Origin: JAIBJN01 sp963775395
GTDB taxonomy: Bacteria > Actinomycetota > Thermoleophilia > Gaiellales > Gaiellaceae
Length of the DNA stretch: 64,000 bases
Direction: 5' to 3'
Assembly (NCBI GenBank): GCA_963775395.1
Contig: CAVZIX010000014.1
Coordinates: forward strand, 344,411 to 408,410
Below the pieces are notes generated by a model that saw only the letters and a list, made by a program, of their open reading frames with translations, made no database searches and was not told where the DNA came from. Numbering within the stretch: position 1 is the stretch's first letter; every line of letters begins with the position of its first letter. The position numbers and the translations under genes were made by a program. Shown here piece after piece: positions 25,052 through 31,973 of the stretch.

Positions 25052-25983
25052 GCAAACGCCCTTGCGAACTCGGCGTCCGAGCGGGCGGAGGGAAGGGTCG
25101 CCAGCAGCGCGTCGGTGAACTCGCGCGTCGTCGCGCCGGCACCCGAGGAGACCATGTCCGGGGTGCACACGCCGGTCTCGAGCATCTCCACGACGCCGCG
25201 CTCGAGCGTCCGCGCGGCGCTGCGCTCGCCCAGGCCCTCGCTCAGGAGCAGGGCGACGGCGAGGAGCATCGCGCTCGGGTTGGCGACTCCCTGGCCGGCG
25301 ATCTCGAGGGCAGAGCCGTGCGTTGGGCCGAAAACGCCCTTGCCGTTCGGGCCCACGCGGCCGGAGGCGACCAGGCGCTCGCCCTCGTGGGCGAACGCGG
25401 CGGTCGACGCCAGGGCCTCGGCGAACGGCTGCTCACTCGCGATCACGTCGTAACGCGACGGGTCGCGGAGCAGGCCGGTGACGGCCGCCTCGAACCGTGC
25501 GTGCTCGACGTGGACGCCCTCGCGGCGCTCTGCGGCTGACTCGACCGCGGCCCGCCAACGTTCGCTGGCGCCGACCGACGTCAGTCGCGCGCGGCGGCTC
25601 ACCGCGAGCCGGAAGGCGCGGTCGACCGCCAGGTCGGCGGCGTGGTCCACGAGTGGGCTCACGACGGCGAGCTCGCTCCCCCGCGCACAGACGCGGGTGA
25701 TACGCCACGAGAGGTCCAGCTCCGCCTTGACGACCTCGAGCGCGGGCTCGCGGGTCGTCGCCACGAGCACGGCGTCCGCCTCGGCGCAGGCCGCCCGGGT
25801 GAAGGAGGGGAGCGGGTGCCCGAATCGACGCACGGCGTCGCCGCCGAAGGGCACGTGCAGCTCCTCGACGCCGAAACCGTGCATGCCCGAGACGGCGAGG
25901 AGCGCGCGGCTCGCCTCGGCCGTCATCTCCGGCCCGATGCCGTCTCCGGAGAGGAGGGCGACCGTGTAGCGCTTCTTCCTCAT
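25048..25983 (-). CDS. Degenerate isopropylmalate-dehydrogenase-like protein (probable pseudoenzyme)
   Basis: This 311-residue protein shares the LeuB fold: the N-terminus VALLSGDGIGPEM and the NAD-binding loop THGSALEIAGQGVANPSAML are clear. Catalytic residues are gone. The first Arg of LRxxLD is Lys (VKAELD). The RE of the active site becomes SP (VVSPLV). The whole Tyr-loop (LYYGERG and about 25 residues) is missing. TSVDKANIL becomes TSVGASER, so the catalytic Lys is absent. The metal Asps of DNCGMQ and GDILSD are replaced by EHARFEA and AEALAS. The reading frame is intact, codon use is normal, and it overlaps leuA and ilvB by 4 nt each, so it is maintained as a gene. It may bind NAD or substrate as a regulator or be a structural partner; that is inference. 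Confidence 0.85.
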   Translation of the reverse strand: MRKKRYTVALLSGDGIGPEMTAEASRALLAVSGMHGFGVEELHVPFGGDAVRRFGHPLPSFTRAACAEADAVLVATTREPALEVVKAELDLSWRITRVCARGSELAVVSPLVDHAADLAVDRAFRLAVSRRARLTSVGASERWRAAVESAAERREGVHVEHARFEAAVTGLLRDPSRYDVIASEQPFAEALASTAAFAHEGERLVASGRVGPNGKGVFGPTHGSALEIAGQGVANPSAMLLAVALLLSEGLGERSAARTLERGVVEMLETGVCTPDMVSSGAGATTREFTDALLATLPSARSDAEFARAFA

Positions 25984-27125
25984 CGCACGGTCACCTCCTC
26001 GAACACATCCAGCAGGGTCACGTGCTTGCGCGTGTCGGCGAGCTCCTTGAACCGCGCGAAGGCCTCGCGGAGGGCGTCGGCATCGAGGTCCATGCCGGCG
26101 GCGGTGCAGGCCCGCGCGAACGCGTGGCGACCCGAGTGCTTCCCGAGCGGGAGCGTCATCTCGAGGCCGAGCTCGGTCGGGTCCATGATCTGGTACGTCT
26201 CGGCGTCCTTGAGCATTCCGTCCTGGTGGATGCCTGCCTCGTGGGCGAACGCGTTCGCGCCGACGATCGCCTTGTTGCGCTGGACGCCGTAGCCCGTCAG
26301 CTCGGAGACCAGCCGCGACGTGCGGCCGATCTCGCCGATGGCGACGCCGGTCTCGCACTCGAAGGTCGCCTCGCGGACGTGCAGGCCCATGACGACCTCC
26401 TCGAGCGCGGCGTTGCCGGCCCGCTCGCCGAGCCCGTTGATCGTGCACTCGATCTGGGTCGCGCCGGCCCGAACGCCGGCGAGCGTGTTGGCGACCGCGA
26501 GGCCCAGGTCGTCGTGGCAGTGAACCGAGAGCGTGACGTTGAGGAGCTGGAGGCAGCGCGAGCGCACGTCGCGCAGGAAGGAGGCGTACTCCTCCGGCAG
26601 GCAGTAGCCGACCGTGTCCGGGAGGTTGATGGTCGTCGCGCCGGAACGCACGGCCTCGCGACAGACCTCCGAGACGAAGTCCGGGTCGGAGCGCGTGGCG
26701 TCCTCGCAGGAGAACTCGACCTCGTCCGCGAGGCTGCTCGCGTAAGCGACGGCCCAGCGGGTCTGCTCGAGGACCTCCGCCGGTTCGAGGCGGAGCTTGC
26801 GTTCCATGTGGATCGGGCTGGTGGCGAGGAAAACGTGGATGCGCGACCTGCGCGCGTCGGCGAGTGCCTCGGCGGCGGCGTCGATGTCCTCCTTCTTCGT
26901 CCTGGCGAGACAGGCGACCGTGGGACGCTCGACTGCGGCGGCGACTGCGCGGACGCCTTCGAAGTCTCCTGTCGAGGAGACCGCGAACCCTGCCTCGACG
27001 ACGTCGACTCCGAGCCGCTCGAGCTGCGTCCCGATCTCCGCCTTCTCGTCAGGCGAAAGCGCGATGCCGGGCGACTGCTCGCCGTCGCGCAACGTCGTGT
27101 CGAAGATCGTGATTCTGCGGCTCAC
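25980..27125 (-). CDS. leuA: 2-isopropylmalate synthase, short form without regulatory domain
   Basis: This 381-residue enzyme condenses ketoisovalerate with acetyl-CoA to begin leucine synthesis. The TIM-barrel core is complete: FDTTLRDGEQSPG, the metal-binding HCHDDLGLAVAN, NGLGERAGNAALEE and the GIHQDGMLKD segment. Sequence details such as LATSPIHMERKL are those of LeuA rather than homocitrate synthase. Standard LeuA is about 510 residues, with a C-terminal leucine-binding dimer domain of about 120 residues. Here the protein ends after the helical linker, so feedback inhibition by leucine through that domain is absent. First structural gene of the operon, preceded by a candidate attenuator. 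Confidence 0.92.
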   Translation of the reverse strand: MSRRITIFDTTLRDGEQSPGIALSPDEKAEIGTQLERLGVDVVEAGFAVSSTGDFEGVRAVAAAVERPTVACLARTKKEDIDAAAEALADARRSRIHVFLATSPIHMERKLRLEPAEVLEQTRWAVAYASSLADEVEFSCEDATRSDPDFVSEVCREAVRSGATTINLPDTVGYCLPEEYASFLRDVRSRCLQLLNVTLSVHCHDDLGLAVANTLAGVRAGATQIECTINGLGERAGNAALEEVVMGLHVREATFECETGVAIGEIGRTSRLVSELTGYGVQRNKAIVGANAFAHEAGIHQDGMLKDAETYQIMDPTELGLEMTLPLGKHSGRHAFARACTAAGMDLDADALREAFARFKELADTRKHVTLLDVFEEVTVR

Positions 27126-27210
27126 TGCTCATCCTCCTTGCCTCCAATACGGAGGCGTACTACTCCTGTGATTCGGTCGGCGTATGCGCCCTGAACGGCG
27201 CGTGAGCGTT

Positions 27211-27232
27211 TTCTCCCCCTAGAGGGGGAGAA
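27211..27232 (-). promoter_or_regulatory. Attenuator hairpin at the end of the leader peptide
   Basis: On the minus strand, TTCTCCCCCT and AGGGGGAGAA form a 9-10 bp stem that includes the leader peptide stop codon. It is followed by a second, weaker hairpin (GCGCC/GGCGC) at about 27188-27203 before leuA. A translating ribosome stalled on the Leu/Val/Ile codons would cover the first stem. No U-run follows, so termination, if it occurs, may be Rho-dependent. Confidence 0.5.
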
Positions 27233-27317
27233 TGCCGAGGAGAATGACGACGAGGCCGCGCGGCGACGTCTCGGCGGAGCCGATGACGCGCTCAGGTGTG
27301 ACGGCGGCGCTCGTCAA
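27219..27317 (-). CDS. Putative branched-chain leader peptide of the leuA operon
   Basis: A 32-codon frame from a TTG at 27317 ends in GLVVILLGILPL-stop, nine Leu/Val/Ile codons in the last twelve, directly before a hairpin and about 94 nt upstream of leuA. Runs of regulatory codons before a hairpin are the hallmark of amino-acid attenuation, and such leaders are known for ilvB and leuA in Actinobacteria. The start is the weak point: no ATG or GTG lies in frame near the candidate promoter (TTGACA at 27351-27356), so TTG initiation or a leaderless message must be assumed. Confidence 0.55.
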   Translation of the reverse strand: MTSAAVTPERVIGSAETSPRGLVVILLGILPL

Positions 27318-27327
27318 CGTGTGTGCA

Positions 27328-27356
27328 GTGTGGTGAAAGGCGCACCGCCTTGTCAA
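27328..27356 (-). promoter_or_regulatory. Candidate promoter of the leuA-leuB operon
   Basis: On the minus strand a perfect -35 TTGACA (27351-27356) is followed after about 18 nt by CACACT, a poor -10. The predicted start of transcription is near 27320, just before the leader peptide. It is the only good -35 in the 300-bp gap between leuA and the divergent GMC gene. Confidence 0.45.
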
Positions 27357-27432
27357 GCCCCTATGTGACCAATCGGTGCCGAAGTCGTGCCGGGGTTGCG
27401 TGCAGGATCGTTCGCGCATAGCCTCGCTCGCC

Positions 27433-29115
27433 GTGGAGGACACCCACTTCGACGCCGTCGTCGTCGGTTCCGGGTTCGGGGGCTCCGTGCTCGCCTACCG
27501 GCTGGCCGAAGCGGGCAAATCCGTGTGCGTTCTCGAGCGCGGGAAGCCCTATCCGCCCGGTTCCTTCCCCCGCAGCCCGAGGGAGCTGGGGAAGGCGTTC
27601 TGGGACCCGAGCGAGGGCCTCTACGGGATGTTCAACCTCTGGTCGTTCAAGGGGATCGGGGCGCTCGTCTCGAGCGGCCTCGGCGGCGGCTCGCTCATCT
27701 ACGCCAACGTGCTCCTCCGCAAGGACGAGAAGTGGTTCGTCCAGGAGGACCTGGCCAAGGGCGGCTACGAGCACTGGCCGGTGACGCGCGCCGCTCTCGA
27801 CCCCCACTACGACGCGGTCGAGGAGATGTTGAACGCGCAGCGCTACCCGTTCGAGCACGAGCCGTTCGACCGCTCGTCGAAGACGGCCGCGTTCAGGGAA
27901 GCGGCCGGGAAGCTCGACCGCGAGTGGATCCTCCCGCCTCTGGCCGTCACCTTCGCGAACGAGGGCGAGGACCCGGCCGTGGGGGTGCCGATCCGGGAGG
28001 AGCACCCGAATCTCCACGGGCTTCCGCGCTACACGTGCCGGCTGACCGGCGAGTGCGACATCGGCTGCAACTTCGGCTCGAAGAACACCCTGGACTACAA
28101 CTACCTCTCCGCCGCGAGGCGGCACGGCGCCGAGATCTGGACGCGCCGCGAGGTGCGCTCGTTCGCGCCGCGCGAGGGTGGCGGCTACGTCGTCCGCTAC
28201 GTCGAGCACGACGTCGCCGACGAGGGCCGGAAGGTCGACACCCGCAACCCGGGTGTACGGCCCGTGCGCGAGCTGACATGCGACCGCCTCGTCCTCTCGG
28301 CCGGCTCGATCGGCTCGACCTACCTGCTGCTGAAGAGCAGCCGCGCCTTCCCGGGACTCAGCGCGCGCGTGGGCTCGCGCTTCGGCGGCAACGGCGACCT
28401 CCTCACCTTCGCGCTGAAGGCGCGCTACCCGGACGGGTCGCCCCGTCGGCTCGACGCGGAGTTCGGCCCGGTGATCACGAGCGCGATCCGCGTCCCGGAC
28501 GCTCTCGACGGCGGCGAGGGGCGCGGGTTCTACGTCGAGGACGCGGGCTATCCGCAGTTCATGAGCTGGATCCTCCAGACGACTCAGGGGCCGGGCGCGC
28601 TGTGGCGCTACAGAAAGGTCGCCGCGCGCATCATCCTGAGCCTCCTGCGGCGCAAGCCGGAAGGTGACCTATCCGCCGAGGTAGCCGAGCTCCTTTCCGA
28701 CACGCGGCTCTCGGCCGGCTCGCTCCCGCTCCTCGGCATGGGGCGCGACATTCCGGACGGGACGTTCGCGCTCACGGACGACGAGAAGCTCCAGCTCGAC
28801 TGGGTGAAGGGCAAGTCGGGCCCGTTCTTCGACCGGCTCGGCGACTTCTCGCACGAGATCGCCGAGGCCCTCGGCGGCAAGTTCCAGCGCAATCCGACCT
28901 GGTACCTGGGGCGGCTCATCACCGTCCACCCGCTCGGCGGCTGCCCGATGGGGCGGACTGCCGACGAGGGCGTCGTCGACGAATACGGCGAGGTCTTCGG
29001 CTACCCGGGCTTCACGATCGCGGACGGCTCCGTCATGCCGGGGCCGGTCGGCCCGAACCCGTCGCTGACGATCGCTGCGCTCGCCGACCGCTTCGCCGAG
29101 CGGGCGACGCGCTAG
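27433..29115 (+). CDS. GMC-family flavin oxidoreductase (cholesterol-oxidase-like)
   Basis: A flavoprotein of about 560 residues oxidising an alcohol, possibly a sterol-like or long-chain substrate. The FAD dinucleotide motif VVVGSGFGGSVLAYRLAEAG is at the N-terminus. A GLGGGSLIYANVLLR loop, an unusual Cys-containing CRLTGECDIGCNFGSKNTLDYNY segment, and a C-terminal HPLGGCPMG-FTIADGSVMPGPVGPNPSLTI block follow, as in cholesterol-oxidase-type GMC proteins. The start is chosen at the GTG at 27433 (VEDTHFDAVVVG); an in-frame ATG at 27376 adds 19 unlikely residues. No signal peptide, so it is cytoplasmic. Its stop overlaps the convergent small membrane gene. Confidence 0.85.
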   Translation: MEDTHFDAVVVGSGFGGSVLAYRLAEAGKSVCVLERGKPYPPGSFPRSPRELGKAFWDPSEGLYGMFNLWSFKGIGALVSSGLGGGSLIYANVLLRKDEKWFVQEDLAKGGYEHWPVTRAALDPHYDAVEEMLNAQRYPFEHEPFDRSSKTAAFREAAGKLDREWILPPLAVTFANEGEDPAVGVPIREEHPNLHGLPRYTCRLTGECDIGCNFGSKNTLDYNYLSAARRHGAEIWTRREVRSFAPREGGGYVVRYVEHDVADEGRKVDTRNPGVRPVRELTCDRLVLSAGSIGSTYLLLKSSRAFPGLSARVGSRFGGNGDLLTFALKARYPDGSPRRLDAEFGPVITSAIRVPDALDGGEGRGFYVEDAGYPQFMSWILQTTQGPGALWRYRKVAARIILSLLRRKPEGDLSAEVAELLSDTRLSAGSLPLLGMGRDIPDGTFALTDDEKLQLDWVKGKSGPFFDRLGDFSHEIAEALGGKFQRNPTWYLGRLITVHPLGGCPMGRTADEGVVDEYGEVFGYPGFTIADGSVMPGPVGPNPSLTIAALADRFAERATR

Positions 29116-29294
29116 CGGAAGCGCCTGACGAGCGTGCGGGTGCCCGCGGCGAGCAGGAGCGCGCCGACGGCCAGCGCCATGAGCTCGCCGATCGCCGTGG
29201 CGGCGTCCGGTGAGGCGGTGCGATCGAAGAGTCCGCTCGCGACGATGGCCCCTCCCCAGAGGACCCCGACCGAGCCGAGGATCGTCGCGCGCAC
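29112..29294 (-). CDS. Small two-helix membrane protein (hypothetical)
   Basis: A 60-residue protein from a GTG at 29294. Two hydrophobic segments (ILGSVGVLWGGAIVASGLF and LMALAVGALLLAAGTRTL) end in a basic tail RRFR, so a small inner-membrane protein is likely. No family is recognised. An ATG is lacking and the frame is open further upstream, so the start is uncertain. It shares 4 bp with the convergent GMC gene and is divergent from the YdeI-like gene, with an inverted repeat at 29311-29332 between them. Confidence 0.45.
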   Translation of the reverse strand: MRATILGSVGVLWGGAIVASGLFDRTASPDAATAIGELMALAVGALLLAAGTRTLVRRFR

Positions 29295-29310
29295 GGTCCA
29301 CTCATCGGCG

Positions 29311-29332
29311 CTCTCAACCGCCGTCTTGAGAG
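29311..29332. repeat. Inverted repeat in a divergent intergenic gap
   Basis: CTCTCAA and TTGAGAG are separated by 8 nt. It lies between two divergent start codons (29294 minus, 29355 plus) and just upstream of the GATACT -10 box, so it could be an operator. No regulator gene is adjacent. Confidence 0.35.
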
Positions 29333-29342
29333 CGGATTCACG

Positions 29343-29348
29343 GATACT
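29343..29348 (+). promoter_or_regulatory. -10 box of the YdeI-like gene (leaderless-type spacing)
   Basis: GATACT (close to TATACT) lies 6 nt before the GTG at 29355. No Shine-Dalgarno sequence. Same spacing as at secG, leuC and others. Confidence 0.45.
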
Positions 29349-29354
29349 GGCGCC

Positions 29355-29943
29355 GTGGCGAAGGAGACCGGCAAGGACGGCAAGCCGATCCTCCAGCTCG
29401 CCTCGCCGGAGGAGTGGGAAGAGTGGCTCGACGCCGAGCACGCGACGTCGGATGGCGTCTGGCTGAAGTTCGCCAAGAAGGGCTCCGGCGTCACGACCGT
29501 CGTCTACGCGGAGGCCCTCGACGTGGCGCTCTGCTTCGGCTGGATCGACAGCCAGGTGATGACGCTGGACGAGCGCTTCTACCTGCAGAAGTTCACGCCG
29601 CGCCGCTCGAAGAGCAAGTGGTCGAAGATCAACGTCGAGAAGATCGAGGCGCTCACGAAGGCGGGCCGCATGAGGCCGGCGGGCCTCGAGCAGGTGGAGC
29701 TCGCGAAGGCCGACGGGCGCTGGGAGGCGGCGTACTCGTCGCCGGCGAACATGACCGAGCCGCCCGACCTGAAGAAGGCGCTGAAGGCGAACCCGAAGGC
29801 GGCCGAGTTCTGCGGCGCAGCTGAACAAGTCGAACCGCTACGCGATCATCTACCAGCTCGAGGACGCGAAGAAGCCGGAGACGCGTGTGCGGCGGCTCGA
29901 GAAGTTCATGGGCATGCTCGAGCGCGGCGAGAAGCTCTACTAG
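29355..29943 (+). pseudogene. YdeI/OmpD-associated family protein, one frameshift
   Basis: The protein reads MAKETGKDGKPI... in one frame to about base 29812, with the family features WLKFAKKGSG, YAEALDVALCFGWIDSQ and KSKWSKINVEKIEAL. It then continues in the next frame as NRYAIIYQLEDAKKPETR and ends RGEKLY at 29943. Removing one G from the TGCGGCGCAG run at 29811-29820 restores a single frame of about 195 residues, the normal length for this family (linked to resistance to cell-wall-active agents and bacteriocins). The conserved C-terminus past the shift suggests an assembly indel or a very recent mutation. Its stop overlaps the convergent methyltransferase. Confidence 0.8.
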
Positions 29944-30723
29944 GCGCCGCGGGTCGCCGTGAAGCAGAACTGGGCACAGGCGAAGAAGAACTCTCCACGC
30001 TCTGCGAGCTCGCGTTGCTCGGCCGCCCAGGCCTCCGTTTCCCCGCCGAAGTCCTCCCGCCCGGCCAGGTAGCGCTCGATGAGCGGCATGAGCGCGGCGC
30101 CGTAGGTCTCGGGCTCGAGGTCCGTCGAGACGAAGGTATGGCTCTCGACCCGGACGGTCTCGAACCCGGCGGCGCGGAGCTGCGCGGCCAACGTCCGCGG
30201 AAGCGCGGGGTGGGACAGGTGAGCGTCCCAGGAGGTCAGAGCGCGCTTCATCCGGTCGGGATTCGCCGAGTGCCAGGAGACGGTGCTCCAGTCGACGTCC
30301 CAGATGACGACGCGCCCGCCTGGCCTCAGCACCCGCCTGAACTCGGCGAGCACCCCGGGGATGTCCGCGACGTACTCGAGGACCTGGACGCACAGAGCCG
30401 CGCCGAAGTCCTCGTCACGGACGGGCAAGGAGGTCACTTCGCCCTCGCGCAGCTCGACGTTAGCCTGCGCCTCCGACACGGCGGGTGGCAAGGGCCAGCA
30501 TCTGCGGGCTACGGTCGATGCCGACGACCGATCCGTTCGGCCCCACGTCCTCGAGCAGTTCCGCGACGTAGAAGCCCGGCCCGCACCCGGCGTCCAGGAT
30601 TCGCTCGCCGTCCTGGGCCGCGAGTGCCTCGCGGACCAGCTTCCGGCGGCGGAGGACGTCGCGCGTGTTGTAGAGAAACTCGAGCTCCTCGCCGAGCTTC
30701 TCGTCGAATTCCAGCTGGCCCAT
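29940..30723 (-). pseudogene. Class I SAM-dependent methyltransferase, one frameshift
   Basis: Two overlapping frames make one enzyme of about 260 residues. The first half starts at the ATG at 30723 (MGQLEFDEKLGEELEFLYN) and contains the SAM-binding motif ILDAGCGPGFYVAELLE and the acidic VVGIDRSPQMLALA. The second half resumes as SEAQANVELREGEVTSLPV with FGAALCVQVLEYVADIPGVLAEFRRVLRPGG (motifs 2-3). A 1-nt deletion near 30475 would explain the break. The arsenite- or small-molecule-type methyltransferase look (long C-terminal helical part) is suggestive but not diagnostic. The patatin gene ends 12 nt upstream of it, so they may be co-transcribed. Confidence 0.8.
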
Positions 30724-30734
30724 CCGGCCGCCGC

Positions 30735-31973
30735 TCAGGGGTGGACGCGCGGGCGGATGAACATGTGCGTCTTGTCGCTGCCGGTCAAGGCCTTCTCCGC
30801 CTTGTTCTCGTTCAGCCAGTCCTCGTGGGGCGCGAGGGCCTTCGGCCATTTCTCGTTGCCGAGGTCCTTGGCGTGGCGCTGCAGCGCGATCTCCGCCATC
30901 AGGTAGCCGTGGTTCTCGAGGACGGCGATCTCACCTTCCGAGAACACGTCCAGGTCGATGCGGATCGGAGCGATGTAGTCGCGGATGAGGTTCTCGGAGT
31001 AGGCGGTGTGCTCCGCCTCCAGGCGGTAGTTCCTGGGCTTCGACGCGATGCCCCAGTACGCGCCGCGGAGCTGCCCGGCGAGGAAGTTCGAGACCAGCCA
31101 GCGCTTGCGCACCTCCGTCGCCTGCTCGAGGAGGATGACCCCCTGGCGGAGGGCGCTCCAGAGCCAGCCGACCTCCGGGTCCGGCTTGAAGGACGGGGCC
31201 GCGTCGGCGACGAGGACGGTCTGGTGGTCCTGCCAGACGGGCTCGACGCCCAGGTTGTCGAACATGCCGCCGTCGGAGAGGTCGATCTCGCGGACGAGCT
31301 CGTCCCGGTCACGCTCCGTGTAGGAGCCGCCCGTCAGGGACGAGGGCTCCTGCTTCGCCTTGACGACGCTGAACGCGCCCGGAACGCACGAGGACGCTGC
31401 GACGGCCTGCGCGAGCGTCCACGTCCCGAGCGGTCCATACCCGGCCGCCGAGCTGCCGACCAGGCGCTTGCCCGTGTCGAAGACCCACTGGTCGCGGAAG
31501 CGCATATCGCTTGCGAGGAACACGAATCGCGGCGCGTCGGGAAGGTCATCGAGCCGTCCGGGCGCCGGGCCCTGCGCATACGCGGCCGCGAGCGCCTCGC
31601 TCTGCGCGCCCGGCGTGAACCACTTGTTTGGCTTCAGGCGGGCGAGGGCCGCGCCCGTGCGGGGGTCCGCAGCTGCGAACTTGCGCATGGGCTTCGCGAC
31701 CCCCTCATCGAAGCCCTCGATCGGCTTGCCGGGCTCGCGCTTCGCGCCCTGCATGAAGGTGGCGAGCTGGGCCGCCATGATGCTGCCGCCCGACACCGAC
31801 GTGAACGTGTCGATCCTGGAGAGGATCCCGAGCTCATTCATGCGGCGCAGGGCGCCGAGGTGGAAGAGCGCCGCGCGGTCGCCGCCCCCCGACATGCAGA
31901 AGGCCAGGCCCTTTCGCGGCCCCTCATGTGGGAGGTACGGCGAGATCCCGTGCTCGGCGGCGGTTTCGGTCAT
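30735..31973 (-). CDS. Patatin-like phospholipase family protein
   Basis: This 412-residue predicted lipid acyl hydrolase has the oxyanion hole CMSGGGDRAALFHLG near residue 28, a nucleophile elbow SVSGGSIMAAQLA (GxSxG-like, with Val replacing the first Gly) near residue 62, and the catalytic Asp in DLSDGGMFDNLG near residue 250. The Ser-Asp dyad is complete. There is no signal peptide, so it is cytoplasmic or peripheral. The ATG at 31973 overlaps the stop of the upstream old-yellow-enzyme gene by 4 nt, so it is part of the same minus-strand operon (35973 to 29940). The lipid substrate is unknown. Confidence 0.88.
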   Translation of the reverse strand: MTETAAEHGISPYLPHEGPRKGLAFCMSGGGDRAALFHLGALRRMNELGILSRIDTFTSVSGGSIMAAQLATFMQGAKREPGKPIEGFDEGVAKPMRKFAAADPRTGAALARLKPNKWFTPGAQSEALAAAYAQGPAPGRLDDLPDAPRFVFLASDMRFRDQWVFDTGKRLVGSSAAGYGPLGTWTLAQAVAASSCVPGAFSVVKAKQEPSSLTGGSYTERDRDELVREIDLSDGGMFDNLGVEPVWQDHQTVLVADAAPSFKPDPEVGWLWSALRQGVILLEQATEVRKRWLVSNFLAGQLRGAYWGIASKPRNYRLEAEHTAYSENLIRDYIAPIRIDLDVFSEGEIAVLENHGYLMAEIALQRHAKDLGNEKWPKALAPHEDWLNENKAEKALTGSDKTHMFIRPRVHP

